Assembly (NCBI GenBank): GCA_903883645.1
Contig: CAISBR010000066.1
Location: 36,266-100,265, forward strand
Direction: 5' to 3'
DNA length: 64,000 bases
Source: an uncultured Myxococcales bacterium
Lineage (GTDB): Bacteria > Myxococcota_A > UBA9042
Below, one piece after another: positions 1-9,522 of this stretch (position 1 is its first letter; every line of letters starts with the position of its first letter). The position numbers and the translations under genes are program-made. The notes below the pieces were generated by a model. It saw only the letters and a program-made list of their open reading frames with translations. It was not told the origin of the DNA and searched no databases.

Positions 1-1
1 G

Positions 2-1075
2 TTTTGCCTGTGGGGGCTCGTCTCCGAGACCAATGCGATGACCATTGCGCCCGAAGCGCTGCTGCTAGCGATGGGCGCCACGCTGCTGCAGGTCTACTTG
101 CTGTGGCGGGCAGCAGCGACTCCGCAAGGCTTAAAGCGCGTAGCGATGGCTTACAGCGTTTTGATCATTGCTGTGGCGATCTCTGTGCCCATCATGGGGC
201 CGGTCACGAACGGTGAAGAGCTCGGCACGCGCTACGCCGGATTGTGCGGTGAGCCGAACTGGACGGGCGAAACCGCGGCCCGCGTGCTGCCACTGACGGC
301 TGCGTTGGTGCTCGACCGCCTCAGTGGTACCAAGTTGCGCCTCCTTGGCGTCGTGGCGTCGGCGAGCGCGCTGTACGTGCAGTTTGCCTCAGCCTCGCGC
401 GGTGGCACGCTGGCCATGCTGCTAGGGATGGCCGCATTCGTGCTCGCCATGGCCGACAGTCTCCGCTCTGCTCTGCGCGGTCTGGGGGCGGTGGTGGTGG
501 TTATTGCGGTGCTTTTGCTCCTCGCGCCGACGTCCTACTCCTATCGGGTGCTCGGCTCGTTCGGCTTTGGCGAGTACTCCACGGTTGAGTACGGCGACAT
601 TACCTCGGGTCGTGTGGCGCTCAACAGCATGGGCGTTGAAGCGTTTTTTGAGTCGCCGTGGCTTGGACTGGGCACGAGCGGTTGGCAGCAGCGCAACATG
701 TCGCTGACAGGCATGGCCACCGCGATTCACAATGGTCCGCTTTCTGCCCTCGTGTCTTTCGGCCTGCCCGCGTTGGTTGCCTATGTGGCATGTGTGGTGT
801 CCGCGCTCTTGGCCGGCTTCCGCGCACTGCGTAAGGCCGGTCCCTATCGTATCTATGTAGCCGCATTTATGGCGCACTTCGCCTCGGTCATGGTGTCGAG
901 CCAAACGCTGAGCGACTTGATTCGCAACGTGGTCTGGGTGGCGCCCGGATTGGCGCTGGCCGCTGCGCACGTCGTCGACCTGTACAGCAGTGGCGCGATT
1001 GCGGCCGAAGCCCCTCAAGCTGCCGAGCCGAGCCGACCGCGGCTACCGCTGACACTGCCGACGCCTTACCTCTAG
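2..1075 (+). CDS. O-antigen ligase/polymerase-like integral membrane protein, 5' end truncated by window start
   Basis: Frame open to window edge; many hydrophobic segments; SRGGTLAMLLG and GLGTSGWQQRNM...HNGPLSALVSFGLPALVAY pattern resembling Wzy/O-antigen ligase proteins. Confidence 0.6.
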   Translation, partial: FCLWGLVSETNAMTIAPEALLLAMGATLLQVYLLWRAAATPQGLKRVAMAYSVLIIAVAISVPIMGPVTNGEELGTRYAGLCGEPNWTGETAARVLPLTAALVLDRLSGTKLRLLGVVASASALYVQFASASRGGTLAMLLGMAAFVLAMADSLRSALRGLGAVVVVIAVLLLLAPTSYSYRVLGSFGFGEYSTVEYGDITSGRVALNSMGVEAFFESPWLGLGTSGWQQRNMSLTGMATAIHNGPLSALVSFGLPALVAYVACVVSALLAGFRALRKAGPYRIYVAAFMAHFASVMVSSQTLSDLIRNVVWVAPGLALAAAHVVDLYSSGAIAAEAPQAAEPSRPRLPLTLPTPYL

Positions 1076-1161
1076 GTCAGGTATTGCGTTCGCATTTCGC
1101 CTAAGGACTTGGGCAACTGGACCGGCAAAGGGTCTGGGGCGCCGGGCGCGCAGCGGCCAAT

Positions 1162-2154
1162 CTAGCGCACGACGTGGCTCGCGCCGGCAGCCATTCGCTC
1201 GACCCCACCGTCAAAAATCCCTGCTCGCAGAGCCGCTTGTACGGCCTCTTCGACGGAGTACTGTGGCGTCCAGCGCGTCACCGTGCGCAGCCGCGCGCCA
1301 TCGAGTGTCGCCGAATAGCGAATGTAATCAAGCTCCGCAGCTGGGAAATCGGCGAGCCGGAGCTGAAATAGCTGGCGCGCGAGTCCGGGCAGCAGCAGGT
1401 GGGGCACCTCCCACGTTGGCTTGCCAGTCAGCCCCACAAGGGTGCGCAAGGGCAGGGCGTCGGCGCCTACCACATTGAACACGCCGCGCACGCCGGGGCG
1501 GGCCGCCGCCAAGATCGCCGACACAGCATCTTCTTCGTGGAGCACTTGCACCATTGGATCGAAGCCGAGCAGTACTGGAATCTGCTGCAGTCTCAGGTAG
1601 TTCGATACCGCGTTGCGCACGCCACCCACAATATGCGCCGGGCGCAGCACCACCGTTTCAATCTCTGGGAACTTCCAGAAATACGACTGGGCAAACATGT
1701 CGACCGCGATCAGGTCGCGCATGCCTGCGAAGCGTTGGGCACCCAGCAGGGGCGCGTCCTCGCCGATGTAGGCCGGGTTGTCGCTTTGCGGGCCATACAC
1801 GTCGCCGGTCGAGAGGATCACCACCTTGGGCACATCGTAACGCTGGGCAAACTCAAGAATCTGCTTAGTTCCCAGCAGGTTCCAGGTGTAGTGTTCGCTC
1901 ACGCCTTGGCGCGGGTCGTGCATGAGGCCCAAGTGGTAGATCACGTCGACGCGCCGCGTGCGGAACAGGTCCTCGCAGGCCTTGCGGCGAATATCGATAC
2001 GCAAGTGCTCCACATCCGATGGCTTTCGTAAGAAAGGCCGCCGATCGATGCCAATGACGCGCGTATCGGGTTCGCGGTGCAGCCGCCGTGCCAATAGCTG
2101 GCCCAGACGACCACTGACCCCGGTAACCACCGCTAGCGTCTTGCGTTTCGCCAT
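1162..2154 (-). CDS. NAD-dependent epimerase/dehydratase (extended SDR)
   Basis: N-terminal VVTGVSGRLGQLLARRL Rossmann motif; YHLG, STGDVYGP and VVLRPAHIVGG segments. Confidence 0.8.
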   Translation of the reverse strand: MAKRKTLAVVTGVSGRLGQLLARRLHREPDTRVIGIDRRPFLRKPSDVEHLRIDIRRKACEDLFRTRRVDVIYHLGLMHDPRQGVSEHYTWNLLGTKQILEFAQRYDVPKVVILSTGDVYGPQSDNPAYIGEDAPLLGAQRFAGMRDLIAVDMFAQSYFWKFPEIETVVLRPAHIVGGVRNAVSNYLRLQQIPVLLGFDPMVQVLHEEDAVSAILAAARPGVRGVFNVVGADALPLRTLVGLTGKPTWEVPHLLLPGLARQLFQLRLADFPAAELDYIRYSATLDGARLRTVTRWTPQYSVEEAVQAALRAGIFDGGVERMAAGASHVVR

Positions 2155-2169
2155 ACTCTGCCCCTGGGA

Positions 2170-3231
2170 TTAGATGAAGATGCCGCGCCGCTCGGCTAGG
2201 CCCCGGTCAAGCATAGCCTGTATCGCCGCGCGCACCTTGGCCACCTTGCCCGCCACCACGGCGTCATCGTCGTTGGCGTCGCCAGAAAACTCCATGGGTT
2301 CGCCAAAGTACACATGGTACTTCACCGGCGCCGGCAACATGGCCAGCGGCCCCAGCAGCGGCATCAGCGGTGTGAGCGGTGCCGACGGCATGTTCAGCAG
2401 GCGTGCGAGCGGTTCCATGTTCAGCAGGTTGACCGTCTGCTCCTCGGCGCCCACCACGGCAATCGGCACGATCGGCACCTTGCTCTCGAGCGCCAAGCGC
2501 ATGAAACCCTGTCCAAAAGCCGTCATGCGGTAGCGGTGGCGAAACGGCTTGCTAATGCCGCGCGCGCCTTCTGGGAATACCAGCACGGCCTCTTCGCTCT
2601 CGAGCAACCTGCGGCAATTGTCGGGTAGGCCGGTCACTTGCCCCATGCGGTTGCAGAACGTGCCGAAAAACGGCAGCGAGGTCGCGAACTTCTCGACCAT
2701 CGACCGCACCATCCGCGGCGGGTCGCGATCCAGCAGCAGCGCAGCGCCGATAGCCACGCCATCAAACGGCAGCTGGCCAGAGTGGTTCGAAATCAGCAGG
2801 CAACGGCCTTCGGGCACGCGCTGGATGTCGTGAACTTCGGTACGAAACCAGACGCGATACAGAAACTCGAGCGCTGGTGCGTACTTGCGAACCTCGGTGG
2901 GGGCAAAGCCGAATGAGTCGGTGCCGTGCGGCCCTTGGTTATTCGACGCCAGCAGGTGGGCGATGCGCCGCTCAAGCTCGTCTTGCGGGGTGCGCCAGCT
3001 GTTGGACAGCAGCAGTGACGCCACCTCTTGCGAAGCCTCGCTAAACTCGTGCGCCACCTGCTCGGCGATGGTGCGGCGCCGCTCAGGCTCGGTCCAATGT
3101 GCTAGCTGCGTCGCCAAGTTATGGCCGATCGTCTGCCCAACGGCCTGCAAACGCTGTAGGTTGTCGACCACGGACCCTGCCACGGCTTGCTTCCTTACTG
3201 GCCAATGGGCCGCCGGCGAGCCTACGGGCAA
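2170..3231 (-). CDS. Lysophospholipid acyltransferase (PlsC-like)
   Basis: LLISNHSGQLPFDG (NHxxxxD-type motif) and VFPEGARGISKPF (FPEG motif). Confidence 0.8.
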   Translation of the reverse strand: MPVGSPAAHWPVRKQAVAGSVVDNLQRLQAVGQTIGHNLATQLAHWTEPERRRTIAEQVAHEFSEASQEVASLLLSNSWRTPQDELERRIAHLLASNNQGPHGTDSFGFAPTEVRKYAPALEFLYRVWFRTEVHDIQRVPEGRCLLISNHSGQLPFDGVAIGAALLLDRDPPRMVRSMVEKFATSLPFFGTFCNRMGQVTGLPDNCRRLLESEEAVLVFPEGARGISKPFRHRYRMTAFGQGFMRLALESKVPIVPIAVVGAEEQTVNLLNMEPLARLLNMPSAPLTPLMPLLGPLAMLPAPVKYHVYFGEPMEFSGDANDDDAVVAGKVAKVRAAIQAMLDRGLAERRGIFI

Positions 3232-3369
3232 GCTGCCGAAGGGTCAATCGCCCGGGGCGAGGATGGGCTTGCCGCCGCCGCATGGCACACCCAGCCTGCC
3301 CAGCCGGTTTGGTAGTTGGCACCCCAGCCGGTCAATGGTACGCTGCCGCGATCCGGAGGACGACTCGCC

Positions 3370-5154
3370 ATGCTCAACCTGTTGCCGCGTTTGACTTTCT
3401 TGCGATGCGCGTTGGCGGTGTTGCCGCTCATGCTGCTGCTGACCCTGGCAGCGCCGACGGTCATGGCATCGACGCCTAGTCTCCTCGGCGTGACCGGCGC
3501 CGTCACCTCGAGCGGCGGTGCGGCTCCCGATGGAGCCTACGATCTGACATTTTCGCTCTACAAGGACCAGATTGGCGGCACCGCGCTGTGGTCGGAAGGG
3601 CCGCTGACCGTTGGCGTTAAGAGTGGAATGTTTTCCGTCAACTTGGGCGTTACCAAGGCCCTGCCACCAGCCGTGATGGCGACGGCGCAATGGGTCGGCG
3701 TGGCGGTCGCCCAAGAAGCGGAAATGCCACGCAAGCAGTTGACGTCTGTGCCATTTGCGCTGCGATCGCTCGTCACAGAGACCGTGGATTGCACGGGTTG
3801 CATTGGGCTGAAGCAGTTGTCGCCCGATGTGACCAACGCCTTCGCCCTCGCGACGGACCTGGTCCTGTACGCCAAAGTGGCGACCCTCGCCGACGTCGCC
3901 AGCACCGGCAATTTTGGTGATCTGAAGGGCGTGCCCGTGTTGCCTCAAGTCGGCAAGAGCTGCGGCACAGGCTTGGTTATGAAGGGGATTTTGGCCAACG
4001 GCAGCTACGAGTGTGCCACCAGTGCCATCGCCGCCGCCGGTCTGCCCGCCGATGGCCTCGACGAGGTGTCGAACGGAGTGCTTTCGACCCAGTTCACCGA
4101 CGCGTTCCCCGGCGCCACCGACAAGCCCATCCCAGACGGCTTGGGCGCAGGGGTGACCGACACCATTACCATACCGACCACGGGCAATGTTCAGAAGCTC
4201 TGGATTGCCTTCAGCGGCACCAACTCCGACATGTCGAAGCTAAAGATAGACCTCTACGCCCCTGGCAAGCCGGTCGCCTACACCCTCTACGACGGCGGCA
4301 AGACGGGCACTAGCCTCGCCGTCAACTTCAACACGGACCTTGGCTTGGTATCGGGCGACTTGAACGGCGACTGGTTGGGCAAAGACCTGAAGGGCACGTG
4401 GTCGCTAGTCGTCAAAGACATCGCCGACAACCTGCCCGCAACCGACGATGGCAAGTTCACTTGGTCGCTCAAGATCCAGACCAACGCGAACAATAAAGTG
4501 GCCATCAATGGCGCGGTAGGGGTGGCGGGCGATCTCAGCGTGTCGGGCAGTGTCACGCTCGGCGCCTCGGCGCAGGCCCGCTTGCTTTTCCCCGCCGGCT
4601 CGCGCCCCGTGCTCTACGGCGAATACATCGACGGTTTGGCGGCGGGCAGCCTGATGGGCACCAAGTACGAAACGGCAGCGGCGGTGCCATTTAGCGATAA
4701 CGCCGCCCTACACAATGCGGTAACGGAGCTGCACTGGGCCGACGCCAAGGGCAATATTCAGTTCCAACGCGGCGTGGGCTACACCTCGTCGCTCACCGAC
4801 GGCAGCCGCCAGTACGTCGTCGTGTTCATCAAGAATCCCACTTCGGCGGCCGTCACACGCAGCATCTGTGCGCATTACTCTTCGCTCAACGCCACCTACA
4901 CCGCCAGCCTGGCCCTCAACGGCACGGCGGTATGGACCCTGGCGACGAACACCGTGAACGACAACTGCCAAAACGTCACGTTCCCGGCCAACACCGCCTC
5001 GACGTTGGTCTTAAAGACCGCGGCCTTCTACCTGACGTCGACATACAACATGCACCGCCTCTGGGCCGGTTTCGGCAGCGGCAGTCTCGACTTGACGGGT
5101 ACCGGTCTCGAGTGGGATTACGACCGCTACTACGCTTGGATGCTAGGTAAGTAG
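3370..5154 (+). CDS. Secreted surface protein with proprotein-convertase P-domain-like region and unique C-terminal domain
   Basis: Signal peptide MLNLLPRLTFLRCALAVLPLMLLLTLAAPTVMA; P-domain-like IPTTGNVQKLWIAFSGTNSDMSKLKIDLYAPGKPVAYTLYDGG...LKGTWSLVVKDIADNLPATDDGKFTWSLKI; ORF track start 3316 replaced by Met at 3370. Confidence 0.65.
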   Translation: MLNLLPRLTFLRCALAVLPLMLLLTLAAPTVMASTPSLLGVTGAVTSSGGAAPDGAYDLTFSLYKDQIGGTALWSEGPLTVGVKSGMFSVNLGVTKALPPAVMATAQWVGVAVAQEAEMPRKQLTSVPFALRSLVTETVDCTGCIGLKQLSPDVTNAFALATDLVLYAKVATLADVASTGNFGDLKGVPVLPQVGKSCGTGLVMKGILANGSYECATSAIAAAGLPADGLDEVSNGVLSTQFTDAFPGATDKPIPDGLGAGVTDTITIPTTGNVQKLWIAFSGTNSDMSKLKIDLYAPGKPVAYTLYDGGKTGTSLAVNFNTDLGLVSGDLNGDWLGKDLKGTWSLVVKDIADNLPATDDGKFTWSLKIQTNANNKVAINGAVGVAGDLSVSGSVTLGASAQARLLFPAGSRPVLYGEYIDGLAAGSLMGTKYETAAAVPFSDNAALHNAVTELHWADAKGNIQFQRGVGYTSSLTDGSRQYVVVFIKNPTSAAVTRSICAHYSSLNATYTASLALNGTAVWTLATNTVNDNCQNVTFPANTASTLVLKTAAFYLTSTYNMHRLWAGFGSGSLDLTGTGLEWDYDRYYAWMLGK

Positions 5155-5163
5155 CTCGCGTTG

Positions 5164-6576
5164 TTACGGTTTTGTGCCAGCTGGCTGCTTCTCAGCCGAC
5201 TCGGCCAGCGCCGCGCCCGGGTCTAGATCGCACCCGACGGCAAATAGCACCTCAGCCCGCGCTACCACCAGATCACGTAAACCTTCGTAATGATTGCGCT
5301 TGGCCTGCAAGAAAGCCACAAGGCCGTCGAGCACATCGCGCGCCTCGCCGGTGCCAGTCGTGTAGTTCGCCGCAGCAAAGGCCAGCCAGCGTTGCGCCGC
5401 CTTGATCTGCTCGCCGGTCAGCTTGGCCGTGGCCTGCTGCCGCGCAAAATCCTGATGGGCTTTACGTACCTGCAGCGCAATCCCCGTCTTGGCAAAGCGG
5501 GCCTGCGCCTGAATCTCGGCCGATGTCGCCTTCGCCGCCTCGACCCGCGCTTTGGCCGCCATGGGGTCCAGATTCCAAAGAAAACCTAGACCTACGCCGC
5601 CTGCGACAATGTTGTACGGGTCGTTATGATAGGGATTGGGGTCGTCGTCGCGATTGGGCGCCCAGCCCAGCTCAAGTTGCCCTGCCACCGCCACAATCGG
5701 CGCATTGGCCCGCGCTTCGGCCTTTGCCAGCGCCTCGGTGGCCTGCAGCCCGTGATCAATCTGCTGCCACTCCGGGCGCATATGGCTCGCCAGCCGCAGC
5801 AGCGTCGCAGGTTCGGGCACGCCCGGCACGTCGTCCAGGCTCGGCAGCCGCTCGAGTGCCAGCGTCAGCGTCGCCTCGTCGGGCATGTCCATCGCCTGTC
5901 GCAGCGCCTGTAGACTCAGCTCGGCGCCATTCTCGACCTGCAGCGCCAGCCGCTCGACCTCTAACTGCCCATACCGCAAGCGATCTAGCTCAACCTGGGT
6001 GACCTTGCCGGTCCCTTCAGCGAACAGCGTCTGCGCCTTGTCGAAGGCCTCGCCCACCGTTTTCCGTGCCAGCTGCAGCGAGGGCAGCAGGCTGCGGGCA
6101 TACAGGTGCAGGGTATGCAATCGTCTGATTTCTAGAGCCAAAATGTTGCGCGTCTCGCGCACCCGCGCCACTTCGACCAGGGCGCGCTGGCGGGCAGCCT
6201 CGGCACCGCTTTCGACCCGGCCAAAACTGTAGATAGGCCACGCCAAGGTCGCCTGCAAGCGGGCATAGGGCCCCCACGCGCCCGGCGAATAGTCATTGGT
6301 TACACGGGTATTGGCCCCCGTGCCGTGCACAGCAAACGTAGGTGCCACAAAGCCCATGGCGTTCAGCTTGGGCCAATAGACCGACTCGACCTCGGCCAAG
6401 CGGGCTTGCCATTGTTGTACACGGGCTTGCGCCTCATCGACCCGCGGCGATCGCCCCAGCGCGTAGCGCACGCAGGCCTCGGCATCGAGCGGCACGTCGT
6501 CGGCCCAGCTCGGCACGCCAACGCATTGCAGCAAAATCAGCAAGATCCAGCGCCAAGGGCGAGCACGACCGGTCAA
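5164..6576 (-). CDS. TolC-family outer membrane efflux protein
   Basis: Signal peptide, ACVRYALGRSPRVDEAQARV start, long alpha-helical OEP pattern, GVGLGFLWNLDPMAAKARVEAAKA. Confidence 0.8.
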   Translation of the reverse strand: MTGRARPWRWILLILLQCVGVPSWADDVPLDAEACVRYALGRSPRVDEAQARVQQWQARLAEVESVYWPKLNAMGFVAPTFAVHGTGANTRVTNDYSPGAWGPYARLQATLAWPIYSFGRVESGAEAARQRALVEVARVRETRNILALEIRRLHTLHLYARSLLPSLQLARKTVGEAFDKAQTLFAEGTGKVTQVELDRLRYGQLEVERLALQVENGAELSLQALRQAMDMPDEATLTLALERLPSLDDVPGVPEPATLLRLASHMRPEWQQIDHGLQATEALAKAEARANAPIVAVAGQLELGWAPNRDDDPNPYHNDPYNIVAGGVGLGFLWNLDPMAAKARVEAAKATSAEIQAQARFAKTGIALQVRKAHQDFARQQATAKLTGEQIKAAQRWLAFAAANYTTGTGEARDVLDGLVAFLQAKRNHYEGLRDLVVARAEVLFAVGCDLDPGAALAESAEKQPAGTKP

Positions 6577-7253
6577 GGTGCCGCCTCGCCGCGCTTCTTG
6601 CGTTCGTCGTTGTAGCGGCTCTCAAGCTTCTTGAGCAGGCCTGGCACGCCGTCTTTCGCAATAATCTTGCCAAATTGATTGCGGTAGTCGCTTACCAACG
6701 AGGCCCCGTCGAAGGCGACGTCGTACACACGCCAGTTGTCGCCGCTGTGCTTCCAGCGAAAGGTCACATCCGTTTCGAGATCGTCGGCCTCTTTGCGCGC
6801 GTGCACGATCACGTCGGCCAGATCGCCTTGCTGCGGACCCAGCTTCGTCGACCACTTGGCACCGCGCAGCGCGTCGGGATACGCCACCAGGCGAATAAGC
6901 TCCCAAAAAAGCTCGCCGTAGCGCGCTAACTGCGGTGCGGCAAACTTGGACTTGTAGGGGGCAATGGCCTCCGCAGTCAGCGCATCCCGGTCAAAAAAGC
7001 TGTCGAGCCGCTTGTACGTCTCGGCGTTGGCCTTCTTCATGGCATCGGTCGGGGCTTGGCCCGGCTTGGCCGACTGCACACCTTCAAAGGTCTTGAGCAG
7101 AGCCTGGGTGCGCACCAAGGGCGCATCGAGCGCCAAGGCCGAACTACTGGCAAGTGCGATCGTGATGGCGAGTGAGCCGATAATTAAGAAGAATTTCTGC
7201 AAGGGGCCTCCTCCGAGCGCAGCGATGCTACGCCAAACCCGTCGCCTCAGCAA
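6573..7253 (-). CDS. MlaC/Ttg2D-like toluene-tolerance ABC substrate-binding protein
   Basis: Signal peptide; YRNQFGKIIAKDGVPGLLKKLESRYNDERKK C-terminus and WRVYDVAFDGASLVSDYRNQF, typical of the MlaC family; overlaps the downstream TolC start. Confidence 0.8.
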   Translation of the reverse strand: MLRRRVWRSIAALGGGPLQKFFLIIGSLAITIALASSSALALDAPLVRTQALLKTFEGVQSAKPGQAPTDAMKKANAETYKRLDSFFDRDALTAEAIAPYKSKFAAPQLARYGELFWELIRLVAYPDALRGAKWSTKLGPQQGDLADVIVHARKEADDLETDVTFRWKHSGDNWRVYDVAFDGASLVSDYRNQFGKIIAKDGVPGLLKKLESRYNDERKKRGEAAP

Positions 7254-7330
7254 CGCGCGCGGCGGCTTGCCTATTCGCTGCGGCCGATTACATTGCGTCC
7301 ATCAACCTCCATCAACCTAGCCGAACTTGA

Positions 7331-7384
7331 CGAACCGTTCGGCCATGCGCTACAGTGTGTGCGCCGTACTGAACAAGCGTTCAG
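7331..7384. promoter_or_regulatory. Candidate TetR operator pair: CGAAC-C-GTTCG (7331-7341) and CTGAAC-AAGC-GTTCAG (7369-7384)
   Basis: Two perfect dyads sharing a GAAC/GTTC core between divergent TetR and MlaC-TolC genes. Confidence 0.55.
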
Positions 7385-7426
7385 AACAGCACCACCCGAA
7401 TTCTCGTTTCCACAACCCACGTCTCC

Positions 7427-8131
7427 TTGGAAGACTGCCGCGTACCACCGCCTCGCCTCTCGGCAAATGTACGCTCGGAGCAAGATAACACCTTGACTCA
7501 CCTCGTTAAACCCGGCGACGAACGGCGTAGCCGCGAGACCCGACGCGCGCAAGACGACATCTTGTCGGCGGCGGCCCGGGTGTATGCCGAGTGCGGCGTC
7601 GAGGGCACCACGGTGCGCCGCATCGCTGAAGAAGCAGGCTATACGCCCGCGGCTTTGTACTCGTATTTCGAAGGTAAAGAGCAGATTTTCGACGGGTTGG
7701 TGCACCGCATGCGCCAGTCGCTGCTCGACACGTTCGATGTGCGGTTGCCGGCCAATCTCGATTTTGCGCATCAGCTTGAATTTCTGCTCATTCGTCAGCT
7801 CGAACTGCTGCAAGGGCAGTGGCAGGCGTGCATGGTCTTCTTCTTGTTGCGGGCCATGAAGCCCCACGACGACGCCTGTGTCGATGCTGCGCCCCACGCG
7901 GGTTTCGCGGCCTTGCCCCGGCGGCTGAGCCTGTGGCTTGAGCAGGCTGGCGCCGAGCGCGCGCTTGCGGTGCCGTGCGACGAGGCAGCCTATTTGCTTG
8001 TCGGACTGACGATCGCTATGTTTCGCCGGTGGCTGCAGGATCGCGGGGCTCAGCCTCTCGTCGATGTCGCCCCACGAATTGTGCACTTGTTCTTGTACGG
8101 TGCTGCGGCACCACCCCGTTCCACTTCCTGA
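7427..8131 (+). CDS. TetR/AcrR-family transcriptional regulator (true start probably internal)
   Basis: RRAQDDILSAAARVYAECGVEGTTVRRIAEEAGYTPAALYSYFEGKEQIFDGLV TetR HTH. Confidence 0.9.
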   Translation: MEDCRVPPPRLSANVRSEQDNTLTHLVKPGDERRSRETRRAQDDILSAAARVYAECGVEGTTVRRIAEEAGYTPAALYSYFEGKEQIFDGLVHRMRQSLLDTFDVRLPANLDFAHQLEFLLIRQLELLQGQWQACMVFFLLRAMKPHDDACVDAAPHAGFAALPRRLSLWLEQAGAERALAVPCDEAAYLLVGLTIAMFRRWLQDRGAQPLVDVAPRIVHLFLYGAAAPPRSTS

Positions 8132-8238
8132 GTTTCCCGTTGCCGATGCGCCAAGTTTGGACCGACAGAGGTAGGCTTGGCGCTCCCTTCGAACACTTCA
8201 GCTTGCAAGGCCAGGAACATGGCCGAATACGGAGAGTC

Positions 8239-9363
8239 GTGAAAACCATTCGAATTGCCATCGCCGGTCTGGGTAACTGCGCAAGTTCGCTCATTCAGGG
8301 TATCTCGTACTATCGCAACCACGAGCTCGACGACGTGGCCGGCCTGATGCACGCCGACATCGGCGGTTATGGCCCGAGCGATATCGAAGTTGTCGCCGTC
8401 TTTGACATCGACCGCCGCAAAGTGGGCTTCCCGGTTGAAGAAGCAATGTTCGCCCAGCCGAACTGTACGACTGTGTTCCATAAAGACATTCCGCCGACCG
8501 GCGTGATTGTGCAGATGGGCCCGGTACTCGACGGCGTCGCCGACCACATGGCGAACTACCCGGATCGTCAGGCCTTCCGCGCGGCCGATGTCGCCTCGGT
8601 GGATGTGCCGGCAGTGCTGCGCGAGCGCAAGGTCGACGTGCTGGTCAGCTACATGCCCGTGGGCAGCGAGCAGGCCGTGCGCTATTACGCCAACGCGGCG
8701 CTCGAAGCCGGTACCGGTTTTGTGAACTGCGTGCCGGTGTTCATCGCTTCGAATCCCGAATTCGCGGCGAAGTTCACGGCGAAGAAGCTGCCGATCGTGG
8801 GCGACGATATCAAGAGCCAGTTTGGCGCGACGATCTTGCACCGGATGCTCGTGCGCCTGATGGGCGACCGCGGCGTGCAGGTCAAGCGCACCTACCAGTT
8901 GAACACTGGCGGCAACACCGACTTCTTGAACATGCTTGAGCGCACCCGCTTAGAAAGCAAGAAGATTTCGAAGACCGAGTCGGTGCAGTCGCAGCTCGAT
9001 GTGCGCCTCGACGACGACAACATCCACGTCGGCCCCTCGGACTACGTGCCATGGCAGAAAGACAACAAGCTCTGCTTCTTGCGCGTGGAGTGGGACGGCT
9101 TTGGCGGCGTGCCCATGAACCTCGAAGCGCGTCTGAGTGTTGAGGATTCGCCCAACTCGGCCGGTGTGGCGGTCGACGCCATTCGCTGCTGCAAGATTGC
9201 GCTGGAGCGCGGCATTGGCGGCCCGCTGCACGCGGTTTCGTCGTACACGATGAAGCACCCGCCCATCCAGATGCGCGATTCCGAGGCCCGTGAGCAACTC
9301 GACGCGTTCATCGCCGGCAGCAATCCGCGGCAGCATACGCAGGCGGTTGTTCCCGTCGCCTAA
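8239..9363 (+). CDS. ino1: Inositol-3-phosphate synthase (myo-inositol-1-phosphate synthase)
   Basis: IAIAGLGNCASSLIQGISYYR, VVAVFDIDRRKVG, NCVPVFIASNPEFAAKF, IVGDDIKSQFGATILHRML, NTGGNTDFLNMLE motifs; GTG start at 8239 chosen. Confidence 0.9.
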   Translation: MKTIRIAIAGLGNCASSLIQGISYYRNHELDDVAGLMHADIGGYGPSDIEVVAVFDIDRRKVGFPVEEAMFAQPNCTTVFHKDIPPTGVIVQMGPVLDGVADHMANYPDRQAFRAADVASVDVPAVLRERKVDVLVSYMPVGSEQAVRYYANAALEAGTGFVNCVPVFIASNPEFAAKFTAKKLPIVGDDIKSQFGATILHRMLVRLMGDRGVQVKRTYQLNTGGNTDFLNMLERTRLESKKISKTESVQSQLDVRLDDDNIHVGPSDYVPWQKDNKLCFLRVEWDGFGGVPMNLEARLSVEDSPNSAGVAVDAIRCCKIALERGIGGPLHAVSSYTMKHPPIQMRDSEAREQLDAFIAGSNPRQHTQAVVPVA

Positions 9364-9522
9364 CGGATCGAAAGCCTGGAATTGTGTAGCATACTGAGTC
9401 GTCCGCAGCGGCCGCAGCGCGTTCCCGGTGGAGCGCGTTTGCGGCCGGCGGCGAAACCCAAAAGGTGGCGGCGCAGCATGAATTCCTTTCAGAAACAATG
9501 CGTTAGGGCGCTACGCTGAGAC

